Assembly: GCA_910584525.1 (NCBI GenBank)
Contig: CAJUAT010000019.1
Coordinates: forward strand, 1-41,204
DNA from: an uncultured Muribaculaceae bacterium
Lineage (GTDB): Bacteria > Bacteroidota > Bacteroidia > Bacteroidales > Muribaculaceae
Length of the DNA stretch: 41,204 nt
Direction: 5' to 3'
Each line of letters starts with the position of its first letter. Position 1 is the first letter of the stretch. Below the pieces are notes generated by a model, which saw only the letters and a list, made by a program, of their open reading frames with translations, made no database searches and was not told the DNA's origin. This document shows positions 1 to 7,651 of the stretch, in pieces. The position numbers and the translations under genes are program-made.

Positions 1-49
<49 letters not shown>

Positions 50-69
50 AGTCATTGTTGTAGTTTGAA

Positions 70-87
70 AAGAAACCGCTGTTTCTT
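70..87 (-). other. Hairpin between the two tRNA-Gly genes
   Basis: AAGAAAC (70-76) and GTTTCTT (81-87) form a perfect 7-bp inverted repeat around a four-base loop. On the minus strand it is followed by TTTC. It may be a weak terminator or a processing hairpin in the tRNA precursor; the sequence alone does not decide. Confidence 0.35.
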
Positions 88-94
88 CTTTTTG

Positions 95-167
<73 letters not shown>

Positions 168-404
168 GTTCAACCCGGTGTTCTTCCGAATTGCAGTGCA
201 AAATTAATGCTTTTATCTGAATCCACCAAATTTTACCGCAAAAAATCTTCAACTTTTTTTAACCCCATTCCCCGTACCATCCCCATCTTATACCCCTAAT
301 TCGCTGATTATCAGCTATTATCAACTTCAATCAAACTGCACACTGAAGCGGCAGGGACAATATATTCATTAGTGCAGAATCTCCGACTCTGCTGCCTATA
401 TACA

Positions 405-512
405 GTCTAAGCACCCCGCCTAACTCGCTTTGCCGCCGGCTCGCGCCGACGTCACAGCTCGTAAAGACGGGGTTAACCATGTCTTGCCTCTACGAGGCAG
501 GGTGCGAATCTT
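405..512 (-). ncRNA. Candidate structured RNA
   Basis: A GC-rich island in an otherwise AT-rich 447-base gap without a gene. On the minus strand GCACCC (505-500) can pair with GGGTGC (416-411) and enclose three hairpins: TGCCTC/GAGGCA with loop GTA (499-485); AGAC/GTCT with an inner GG-TTAA-CC (484-465); and GTCGGC/GCCGGC closed by a GCGA loop (450-435). The GNRA-type loop favours the minus strand as the RNA sense, the same direction as the downstream tRNAs. No strong minus-strand promoter is visible, and I do not recognise a known family: SRP RNA, tmRNA and RNase P hallmarks are absent. Confidence 0.35.
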
Positions 513-514
513 TT

Positions 515-546
515 CTTGCCGGGTTCAAAGTTTTACGTTAATTTTG
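515..546 (+). promoter_or_regulatory. Bacteroidetes-type promoter for the fcl operon
   Basis: TAATTTTG at 539-546 is a perfect TAnnTTTG -7 element, with CTTG at 515-518 (20 bases upstream) as an imperfect -33 element. Transcription should start near 550, giving a leader of about 65 nt before the ATG at 615. Confidence 0.6.
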
Positions 547-614
547 CAAAAAAATATCAGGCATAGTAATGTGGGATTCGATATCTCATGAAGTATGCCA
601 TAATATATATAGTA

Positions 615-1556
615 ATGGAGAAGAATTCGAAAATATATGTGGCGGGCCATCGCGGCATGGTGGGTTCGGCAATCGTACGCGAACTCGAACGTCAGGGATA
701 TACGAACATCATAACACGCACCCATGCCGAGCTCGACCTTACCGATCAGCAGGCCGTCAACGACTTCTTTGCCGCCGAAAAACCGGAATACGTGTTTCTC
801 GCCGCCGCAAAGGTGGGAGGCATCCAGGCCAACGCCTCCCAGCTCGCCGACTTCATGTACCATAACATGATGCTCGAAATGAACGTGATTCACGCCGCAT
901 GGCAGAACGGCTGCAAAAAACTCGAATTTCTCGGTTCATCGTGCATCTACCCCCGCATGGCCCCCCAGCCCATGCCCGAATCATGCCTGCTGACTTCCGA
1001 ACTCGAGAAAACCAACGAGGCTTACGCCCTGGCCAAAATCTCCGGCCTCAAATACTGCGAGTTCCTCAACCGCCAGTACGGCACCGATTATATATCCGTG
1101 ATGCCCACAAACCTTTACGGACCCAACGACAACTACCATCCCCTGCACTCCCATGTGCTCCCGGCCCTCATACGCCGCTTCCACGAAGCCAAGGAGGCTC
1201 AGCTGCCCGAAGTGGTATGCTGGGGCGACGGCTCTCCTCTGCGCGAGTTCCTGTATGTCGACGACCTCGCCAACCTCTGCGTGTTCCTGATGAACAATTA
1301 TTCCGGCAACGAGACCGTAAACGCCGGCACCGGAAAGGAGCTGTCCATCAAAGAGCTTGCCGAACTGGTGGCCCGCACCGTAGGATACCAAGGCAAAATA
1401 GTCTGGGACACCTCAAAACCGAACGGAACGCCCCGTAAATTGTTAAACGTAGACAAGGCCACCCGTCTCGGATGGACATATACCACAGAACTCGAGGAAG
1501 GAGTGAAACTTGCATATCAGGACTTCCTCACCAACCCTATGCGTGCAGAAAGATGA
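615..1556 (+). CDS. fcl: GDP-L-fucose synthase
   Basis: NADPH-dependent epimerase/reductase that turns GDP-4-keto-6-deoxy-D-mannose into GDP-L-fucose for surface glycans (cytoplasmic, extended SDR family). The protein (313 residues, normal length) opens with a Rossmann motif GHRGMVGS. It has the Ser of LGSSCIYP and a YxxxK catalytic pair in YALAK, followed by the family-typical NLYGPNDNYHP and LREFLYVDD. I chose the ATG at 615 because homologues begin a few residues before KIYVAGHRGM; an in-frame ATG at 588 would add nine atypical residues. The usual partner gmd is not in the window. The stop overlaps the next start as ATGA, so the two are probably cotranslated. Confidence 0.93.
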   Translation: MEKNSKIYVAGHRGMVGSAIVRELERQGYTNIITRTHAELDLTDQQAVNDFFAAEKPEYVFLAAAKVGGIQANASQLADFMYHNMMLEMNVIHAAWQNGCKKLEFLGSSCIYPRMAPQPMPESCLLTSELEKTNEAYALAKISGLKYCEFLNRQYGTDYISVMPTNLYGPNDNYHPLHSHVLPALIRRFHEAKEAQLPEVVCWGDGSPLREFLYVDDLANLCVFLMNNYSGNETVNAGTGKELSIKELAELVARTVGYQGKIVWDTSKPNGTPRKLLNVDKATRLGWTYTTELEEGVKLAYQDFLTNPMRAER

Positions 1557-2773
1557 CACCTATCCAGCTACCCGTGCTGCTGCTCACCGGCTATCTCGGC
1601 AGCGGCAAGACAACCCTGCTCAACAGGATTCTATCCAATAAGAAAGGAATAAAGTTTGCCGTAATCGTCAACGACATCGGCGAAGTGAACATAGACGCCG
1701 ACCTGATATCGAAGGAAGGCATCGTCAATACAGGCGATGACTCACTCGTACCGCTTCAGAACGGCTGCATATGCTGTACGCTGAAGGCCGACCTGGCCAA
1801 GCAGGTCGCCGACCTTGCTGAAAGCGGCAAATTCGACTATCTGGTGATCGAGGCCAGCGGCATCTGCGAGCCGGAGCCCATAGCGCAGGCCATATGCGCC
1901 ATGCCGCAGGTAAGGCTCGACTGCATAGCCACCGTGGTGGATGCGCTCAGAATGCGCGACGAGTTCCAGTCGGGAGAAGCCCTCACACGCAGCAATATCG
2001 ACGAAGAGGATATAGAGAATCTGGTGATACAGCAGATAGAGTTCTGCAACGCCATCGTCCTCAACAAGATATCCGAGATATCGGCAGCCGACGCCGACAA
2101 GCTTAAAGCGGTGATACGCGCCATACAGCCATCGGCACGCATACTCGAATGCGACTGGTGCGACGTGCCCCTCGACGACATCATCAACACCTCCGCCTTC
2201 GACTTCGAAAAAGTGGCCACCTCCGCCACCTGGGTGCGCGAACTGGAAAAACAGGATTCCGAAGACACCCACAGCCATCATGATTCCGACAGCCGCCGTG
2301 ATGACCACGGCAGTGGTCATCATCACGACCATCACGACCATCACCATCATCACGACCATCACCACGACGAAGGCGAAGCCGAGGAATATGGCATAGGCAC
2401 CTTCGTTTACTTCGCCCGAAAGCCCTTCTCCCTCAACAAGTTCGACTACTTCTGCGCCCGGTATTGGCCCGACTCGGTGATACGCACCAAAGGAGTATGC
2501 TATTTTGTGGAGAATCCCGACATGTCGTACCTCTTCGAGCAGGCGGGCCGGCAGAAGCGTCTGATACCTGCCGGTCAATGGTATGCCACGGCCCCGGAGG
2601 AAGACCTCGAGATACTTCTGGCACGCGAGCCGGGACTGATGAACGACTGGGATCCCGTGTATGGCGACCGTATGGACAAGATAGTGTTCATAGGCCGCAA
2701 CATGGACCGCGCCGCCATCACCGCCGCCCTCGACGCCATTATCGACGCCGACTGGAAACCCGCCGACAAATAA
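1553..2773 (+). CDS. CobW/ZNG1-type GTP-binding metallochaperone (COG0523)
   Basis: A 406-residue G3E-family GTPase, probably a zinc (or other metal) chaperone or insertase. Visible motifs are the Walker A GYLGSGKT (13-20), the hallmark metal motif GCICC with Cys72, Cys74 and Cys75, and NKIS (171-174) as the guanine-recognition loop. A very His-rich stretch (about 240-271) separates the GTPase domain from the C-terminal CobW_C domain and would bind metal. The start at 1553 overlaps the fcl stop by four bases and gives the normal N terminus LPVLLLTGYLGSGK; a longer frame from 1472 is unlikely. No Zur-type site is evident. The metal is unknown; linkage to fcl may only reflect operon packing. 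Confidence 0.88.
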   Translation: MTPIQLPVLLLTGYLGSGKTTLLNRILSNKKGIKFAVIVNDIGEVNIDADLISKEGIVNTGDDSLVPLQNGCICCTLKADLAKQVADLAESGKFDYLVIEASGICEPEPIAQAICAMPQVRLDCIATVVDALRMRDEFQSGEALTRSNIDEEDIENLVIQQIEFCNAIVLNKISEISAADADKLKAVIRAIQPSARILECDWCDVPLDDIINTSAFDFEKVATSATWVRELEKQDSEDTHSHHDSDSRRDDHGSGHHHDHHDHHHHHDHHHDEGEAEEYGIGTFVYFARKPFSLNKFDYFCARYWPDSVIRTKGVCYFVENPDMSYLFEQAGRQKRLIPAGQWYATAPEEDLEILLAREPGLMNDWDPVYGDRMDKIVFIGRNMDRAAITAALDAIIDADWKPADK

Positions 2774-2783
2774 GAACGAGCTC
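2771..2783 (-). repeat. Degenerate copy of the GAGCGCGTTCCTTAA motif
   Basis: Read on the minus strand this is GAGCTCGTTCTTA: one substitution and one missing C compared with the motif at 25051, 27012 and 22323. It sits directly upstream of the -33 box of the rprX promoter. Confidence 0.35.
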
Positions 2784-2789
2784 TAAAAA

Positions 2790-2820
2790 TTTGCATTTTC
2801 ACAATTAATTGTTAATTTTG
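2790..2820 (+). promoter_or_regulatory. Promoter of rprX
   Basis: TTTG (2790-2793), 19 bases, then TAATTTTG (2813-2820): a textbook Bacteroidetes -33/-7 promoter. The predicted start near 2824 leaves a leader of about 18 nt before the ATG at 2842. Confidence 0.85.
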
Positions 2821-2841
2821 CACTGAATTGTTAAAAAGCCG

Positions 2842-4353
2842 ATGAAGAAATCCCTCATATGGATATTGACGGTGGTTATGGCCATAACCTTCGGAGCCTT
2901 GCTCTACTTCCAGATAATGTATCTTGAAAATATGGTCAAGATGCGTGAAGAGCAGTTTTCCGAAGGCGTGATGCGCTCTCTGAACGCCACTTCCGAATTC
3001 CTTGACCGCGAGGAAACACTTCATTTCCTCGAGGAGGATGTCAATATCATAGAGTCGAGCTTCTACGACGACATCAACGACAACGGCTCCAACGGCAACC
3101 TGAAATATTCAGTAGAGAATCCCGACGGCACCGTCACCAACTATACCCTCAAGTCTGACCGCAAGGGGTCGTCGTCCTTCGGCTTTCCGAGTCCCACTTC
3201 AAGCATCGGCGACCGCTACGGCAACATGCAGGAAGTGATACGCAGCCAATACCTCTACCAGAAAGGGCTGCTCAGCGAGGTGATACTGAGCATACTGCGC
3301 GACTCCGGCTCACGACCCATCATGGAACGGGCCGACAGCACCGTGATACGCAACTGTCTCGCCACCGAACTCGCCAACAACGGCGTCAAAGTCCCTTTCG
3401 TGTTCTGCGTAAGCTCCGAATCAGGACGCGAGATTTACGCCACTCAAGGCTATGACCCCGCCAACGCAAACATCTACTCCATACCTCTCTTCGCCAATAC
3501 AGATGTGTCGTACCGCCTCAACGTACAGTTTCCCACCAAACACAACTATATCTTCAGCAGCGTGCGATTCATAATCCCATCGCTGGCTTTCTCACTGATA
3601 CTTCTGGTGGTGTTTCTGTACACGGTGATCCTGGCCTTCCGGCAGAAAAAGCTCACTGAGATGAAGACCGATTTCATCAACAACATGACTCATGAGCTGA
3701 AGACACCGATAGCCACCATCTCGCTGGCTGCCCAGATGCTCGACGACGACTCGGTGAGAAAATCTCCCGACTCGATGAAGCATCTTACAGAGGTGATCAG
3801 CGAGGAGACGAAGCGACTGCGCTTCCAGGTGGAGAAGGTGCTTCACCTGTCGGTGCTCGATAACGCCGAAAGCACTCTTAAATTCACGGAAGTCAACGCC
3901 AACGAGGTGATAGAGAATGTGGTCAACACCTTCAAGCTGAAAGTGGAACGTCAGGGAGGCACACTCACGGCCAGCCTCGACGCACTGAAATCCGACGTAT
4001 ATGTTGACCAGCTCCAGTTCACCAACGTACTTCACAACCTGCTTGAAAACGCATTGAAATACATGCGCGAGGATGTAGATCCGGAGCTGTCGGTATCCAC
4101 CCGCGACATAGAGGGACGGCAGCTGGAGATACGCGTGGCCGACAACGGCATAGGCATCCACCGCGACGACCTCAAGAGGATATTCGACAGATTCTACCGC
4201 GTATCCACCGGCAACCGCCACGACGTGAAAGGCTTCGGCCTCGGCCTGGCTTATGTCAAGAAAATGATCTCCGCCTTCAAAGGCTCCATATCTGTGGAGT
4301 CGGAACCGGGCGTGGGCTCAACCTTTATCATCCGCCTCCCTCTCGTCTCATAA
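2842..4353 (+). CDS. rprX: Sensor histidine kinase, RprX-like
   Basis: Inner-membrane sensor kinase of 503 residues. Membrane helix 1 is about 4-27, a periplasmic sensor region about 28-240, and helix 2 about 242-266. The dimerisation/phosphoacceptor domain has His284 in the H-box THELKTP. The ATPase domain has the N-box Asn403 (LLENALKYM), G1 Asp434 (VADNGIGI) and G2 GFGLGL (464-469). No HAMP domain is obvious between helix 2 and the H-box. The next gene is its response regulator, 84 bp downstream. The N terminus and pairing match RprX of Bacteroides, linked to redox/tetracycline-related regulation there. I am sure of the family and less sure of the ortholog. Confidence 0.88.
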   Translation: MKKSLIWILTVVMAITFGALLYFQIMYLENMVKMREEQFSEGVMRSLNATSEFLDREETLHFLEEDVNIIESSFYDDINDNGSNGNLKYSVENPDGTVTNYTLKSDRKGSSSFGFPSPTSSIGDRYGNMQEVIRSQYLYQKGLLSEVILSILRDSGSRPIMERADSTVIRNCLATELANNGVKVPFVFCVSSESGREIYATQGYDPANANIYSIPLFANTDVSYRLNVQFPTKHNYIFSSVRFIIPSLAFSLILLVVFLYTVILAFRQKKLTEMKTDFINNMTHELKTPIATISLAAQMLDDDSVRKSPDSMKHLTEVISEETKRLRFQVEKVLHLSVLDNAESTLKFTEVNANEVIENVVNTFKLKVERQGGTLTASLDALKSDVYVDQLQFTNVLHNLLENALKYMREDVDPELSVSTRDIEGRQLEIRVADNGIGIHRDDLKRIFDRFYRVSTGNRHDVKGFGLGLAYVKKMISAFKGSISVESEPGVGSTFIIRLPLVS

Positions 4354-4385
4354 CCAACAGGTTACGGCTACGGAAGTTTTTGGCG

Positions 4386-4414
4386 CTTGATAAAGAAAAG
4401 TTAATTTTTATTTG
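4386..4414 (+). promoter_or_regulatory. Possible weak promoter before rprY
   Basis: CTTG (4386-4389) and TTTATTTG (4407-4414) resemble a -33/-7 pair but are 17 bases apart and carry mismatches. rprY may instead be read mainly from the rprX promoter. Confidence 0.25.
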
Positions 4415-4437
4415 TTATACAAGAAAAAGACAAAGAT

Positions 4438-5142
4438 ATGAGTGACAAACTGAAGATACTGTTATGCGAGGACGATGAGAACCTTGGCATGCTGTTGCGG
4501 GAGTTCCTGCAGGCCAAAGGGTTCTACGCCGACCTGTGCAACGACGGCGACAAAGGTTACAAGGCATTCCTGAAAGGGAAATACGACCTGTGTGTTCTCG
4601 ATGTGATGATGCCCAAGAAAGATGGCTTCACGCTTGCCCAGGAAATCCGGGCTGTCAACAGCGATGTGCCCATCATCTTCCTGACAGCCAAGAATCTCAA
4701 GGAAGATGTGCTGCAGGGCTTCAAGCTGGGAGCCGACGACTATATTCCCAAACCCTTCTCCATGGAGGAGCTCGTGAGCCGCATCGGCGCTATACTCCGC
4801 AGAGTCAGAGGCAAGAAGGAAAAGGACGTTACCGTATACCAGATAGGCAAATATACCTTCGACACCCAGAAGCAGACCCTTATCGCCGACGACAAGACCC
4901 AGAAACTCACCACCAAGGAATGCGAGCTCCTGTCGCTGCTTTGCCAGCACATGAATGAGATTCTCGAAAGGAATTTCGCTCTGAAATCGATATGGATCGA
5001 CGACAATTACTTCAACGCCAGAAGTATGGACGTCTACATCACCAAGCTGCGCAAACTGCTGAAAGACGACCCGACTGTGGAAATAATCAACATACACGGC
5101 AAAGGATACAAGCTTATATCCCCGGAGACTCCGGAGGAGTGA
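4438..5142 (+). CDS. rprY: OmpR-family response regulator, RprY-like
   Basis: DNA-binding response regulator of 234 residues, cognate to the kinase upstream. The receiver domain (about 5-120) has acidic-pocket residues Asp12/Asp13, phosphoacceptor Asp55 in VLDVMMP, Thr83 and Lys105 (YIPKPF). A winged helix follows at about 135-230, ending with the family-typical ITKLRKLLKDDP and IHGKGYKL. Its targets cannot be read from this sequence. The stop is 10 bp before the acyltransferase start, so rprY probably leads a run with plsC, thiD, fmt and menD. The ortholog name rests on close resemblance to Bacteroides RprY. Confidence 0.88.
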   Translation: MSDKLKILLCEDDENLGMLLREFLQAKGFYADLCNDGDKGYKAFLKGKYDLCVLDVMMPKKDGFTLAQEIRAVNSDVPIIFLTAKNLKEDVLQGFKLGADDYIPKPFSMEELVSRIGAILRRVRGKKEKDVTVYQIGKYTFDTQKQTLIADDKTQKLTTKECELLSLLCQHMNEILERNFALKSIWIDDNYFNARSMDVYITKLRKLLKDDPTVEIINIHGKGYKLISPETPEE

Positions 5143-5152
5143 CACTGGCGAG

Positions 5153-5926
5153 ATGAATCAGACACACCCTAAACCTTTAAAGCCACGCCGCAATGCCCTA
5201 CAATGGCTGCTGCGTGGCCTGTACCTTTTCTACGAGTTCCTGATAGCGGGACCCGTTTTTGTGGTAGCCACCTTCATTACGGCCATCATCACCTTCACGG
5301 GCTGCATGGTCGGCAACCGTGACTTCTGGGGCTATTGGCCTCCCTCGATATGGGCGCGTTTCACATGCCGTCTCTTTCTGATGAGCATAGAGGTGTCGGG
5401 CCGCGAGAATATCGACCCCAAGCAGAGCTATGTCTTCGTGGCCAACCATCAGGGCGCCTACGACATATGGCTCATCTACGGATACCTGGGCCATAACTTC
5501 AAATGGCTCATGAAGAAGGAGCTGGAGAAGATTTTCGCCGTGGGAGCCGCATGCAAAAAGGCGGGACACGTGATGGTTGACGACTCCAGCATCTCGGGCA
5601 TACGCCAGACCATCGCCGAGTCGGAAAGCACGCTGCGCAACGGAATGTCGCTGGTGATATTCCCCGAGGGGTCGCGCTCCTGGGACGGCTCCATGATTGA
5701 CTTCAAACGCGGAGCCTTCATGCTCGCCGCCGAGTTCAAACTCCCCGTGGTGCCTCTCACTATAGACGGTAGCTTCAAGGCTATGCCCCGATACACCTAC
5801 TGCATGACGCCTACAAGGATAAGGCTCGTGATCCATAAACCCATATGGCCCGACGAGAAAGGCTTCAACACCAAGAAACTCATGGCGCAATGCCGCCAAA
5901 GCATTGAAGAAGGTTTTGTGAAATGA
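5153..5926 (+). CDS. 1-acyl-sn-glycerol-3-phosphate acyltransferase (PlsC-like)
   Basis: Membrane-associated lysophosphatidate acyltransferase, 257 residues, which adds the second acyl chain in phospholipid synthesis. The N terminus has a hydrophobic segment (about 24-52). The catalytic HX4D box is His99/Asp104 in NHQGAYD, and the phosphate-binding block is FPEGSRS (170-176). Related acyltransferases act on other acceptors such as ornithine lipids, so the acceptor is inferred. It lies 10 bp after rprY. A 16-bp duplication at its 3' end separates it from thiD. Confidence 0.85.
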   Translation: MNQTHPKPLKPRRNALQWLLRGLYLFYEFLIAGPVFVVATFITAIITFTGCMVGNRDFWGYWPPSIWARFTCRLFLMSIEVSGRENIDPKQSYVFVANHQGAYDIWLIYGYLGHNFKWLMKKELEKIFAVGAACKKAGHVMVDDSSISGIRQTIAESESTLRNGMSLVIFPEGSRSWDGSMIDFKRGAFMLAAEFKLPVVPLTIDGSFKAMPRYTYCMTPTRIRLVIHKPIWPDEKGFNTKKLMAQCRQSIEEGFVK

Positions 5927-5940
5927 AGGTTTTGTGAAAT
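5909..5940 (+). repeat. 16-bp perfect tandem duplication at the plsC-thiD junction
   Basis: GAAGGTTTTGTGAAAT occurs twice back to back (5909-5924 and 5925-5940). The first copy supplies the end and stop of the acyltransferase gene, the second the start of thiD. With one copy the two genes would overlap as ATGA, as elsewhere in this window. Confidence 0.95.
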
Positions 5941-6715
5941 GATTCCAAGAGTATTGATAATATCGGGCATAGACCCTACTGGCGGAGCCGGGCTTGGCGC
6001 CGATGTACGCGTATGTTCTGAGTTTGGCGCATATCCGCTGACCATCGCCTCGGCCCTGACCGTGCAGAATCAGCATGGTTTCCGTTATGTGCAGAGTGTG
6101 GATCCGCACATCGTGATTGACCAGCTGGTGGCCGTCTACGACTCGTGCCGCCCCGATGCCGTCAAGATCGGCCTCATGGCCGACGCATCCCTTCTGCAGA
6201 AGACCGTAGACTTCCTCACCAGCCGTGGACAGCGCAACATCGTGGTTGACCCGGTGCTGTCGGCCACCGCGGGCGCCGACTGGTCGGACGCCGCCGGCCT
6301 CGCCGACACCTACCGCAGGATAGCCCCGGAGGTCACGCTCATGACTCCCAACGTCAAGGAAGCCCAGGCCATCGGTCTGGCGGCTGCCGCCAAAGCCGAC
6401 AAGCCCTTCTCCTACCTGCTCACAGGCGGCGACGAACATGGCCGCGTTTGCACCGACATTCTGTATGAACATGGCCGCGAAATCGAACGCTATGAATTGC
6501 CGCGTGTCTCCGGCAACAACCTTCATGGCTCCGGCTGCATCCTGTCGACGGCAATTGCCGTATTCCTCGCCAAGGGGTGCGACCTCCATACGGCATGCTG
6601 CAGAGCCAAGATTTTCGCATACCGCGCCATTACACAAGCCAACACCCCCGGCATGGAAATCATGCGCGGCTATGGCCCGGCGTTCGTTCCATCCAATTCC
6701 CAAAAACTGGTATAG
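5939..6715 (+). CDS. thiD: Hydroxymethylpyrimidine/phosphomethylpyrimidine kinase
   Basis: Ribokinase-family enzyme of thiamine synthesis, 258 residues, which phosphorylates HMP and HMP-P. The N terminus has the ThiD signature SGIDPTGGAGLGADV (9-23), with TVQNQHGF after it. The C-terminal anion-hole motif HGSGC ends at Cys200, the residue found at this place in the ThiD/pyridoxal-kinase branch. No other thiamine gene and no TPP riboswitch is nearby; it is embedded in a housekeeping run. Salvage pyridoxal kinase activity is possible in this family. Confidence 0.92.
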   Translation: MIPRVLIISGIDPTGGAGLGADVRVCSEFGAYPLTIASALTVQNQHGFRYVQSVDPHIVIDQLVAVYDSCRPDAVKIGLMADASLLQKTVDFLTSRGQRNIVVDPVLSATAGADWSDAAGLADTYRRIAPEVTLMTPNVKEAQAIGLAAAAKADKPFSYLLTGGDEHGRVCTDILYEHGREIERYELPRVSGNNLHGSGCILSTAIAVFLAKGCDLHTACCRAKIFAYRAITQANTPGMEIMRGYGPAFVPSNSQKLV

Positions 6716-6718
6716 ACA

Positions 6719-7651
6719 ATGAGGATAGTATTCTTCGGCACTCCGGAGTTCGCCGTCACCTCCCTTGACCGTCTTGTGCGGGAGGGTCATGAGATAGCAG
6801 CTGTTGTCACCATGCCCGACAAGCTGGCGGGCCGCGGCCACAAGCTGCTGCAGAGCGATGTCAAGAAATATGCTGTGGCACACGGTCTGCCGGTGCTTCA
6901 GCCCGAAAAACTCCGTGACCCGGCTTTCCTGGCCGATCTTAAAGCTCTCGATGCAGATATCTTCGTGGTGATAGCTTTCCGTATGCTGCCGGAGGCCGTA
7001 TGGGCCATGCCTCCCCGCGGCACCTTCAATCTTCACGCCTCGCTGCTGCCCAGATATCGTGGTGCCGCTCCCATAAACCGCGCCATAATGAACGGCGAAA
7101 CCGAAACCGGCGTCACCACTTTCTTCCTCGACCATCAGATAGATACGGGTAGCATCATAGGCCGAAAGGCTATTCCCATTTCGCCCGACGACAATGCCGG
7201 CACTCTCCACGACAAGCTGATGATTCTTGGCGCCGACATGGTGGCCGAGACCATCAACGCCCTCGACAAGGGTGAGGTTACTCCCATGCCGCAGCCCGAG
7301 GGTGAGTTCGTGCCCGCTCCCAAGATCTTCCGCGACGACTGCCTGATCCGCTGGAACCGTCCCGCCGTGGAGATACATAACCAGGTTCGTGGCCTGAGCC
7401 CCTACCCTGCCGCCTGCTCCTCATTCTCTGACGAACGTCACGGAAAGATGGACTGCAAGGTGTTCGCCACCCGCGTCGACGAGAAGCTGTCGGATGGTGC
7501 CAAGCCGGGCAGTGTCGACATCTCCGGCGGCAAATTCATGGTAGCCACGGCTGACCGCTGGATTGAAATCCTGGAACTTCAGCCTGCCGGCAAGAAAAGG
7601 ATGAACGCCTCAGCCTTCCTGTTGGGTTATCGTCCGCTGGAGATGCTCTGA
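6719..7651 (+). CDS. fmt: Methionyl-tRNA formyltransferase
   Basis: Formylates initiator Met-tRNA using 10-formyl-tetrahydrofolate; 310 residues, normal length. The catalytic triad is Asn104, His106 and Asp142, with the folate loop SLLPRYRG (108-114) and a typical N terminus MRIVFFGTPEFA. The C-terminal tRNA-binding domain is about 205-310. It starts 3 bp after thiD and its TGA shares one base with the menD ATG (TGATG), indicating translational coupling. The partner gene def is not in the window. Confidence 0.96.
   Translation: MRIVFFGTPEFAVTSLDRLVREGHEIAAVVTMPDKLAGRGHKLLQSDVKKYAVAHGLPVLQPEKLRDPAFLADLKALDADIFVVIAFRMLPEAVWAMPPRGTFNLHASLLPRYRGAAPINRAIMNGETETGVTTFFLDHQIDTGSIIGRKAIPISPDDNAGTLHDKLMILGADMVAETINALDKGEVTPMPQPEGEFVPAPKIFRDDCLIRWNRPAVEIHNQVRGLSPYPAACSSFSDERHGKMDCKVFATRVDEKLSDGAKPGSVDISGGKFMVATADRWIEILELQPAGKKRMNASAFLLGYRPLEML

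Noticed and set aside
2274..2365. Apparent tandem DNA repeat in the CobW gene
   Set aside because: It is explained by codons for the His/Asp-rich metal-binding stretch and stays in frame.
5198..7378. 726-codon open frame on the minus strand
   Set aside because: It lies antisense to plsC, thiD and fmt, which have clear family motifs. Its composition (Gly/His/Val-rich) is that of a shadow frame caused by GC-rich codons.
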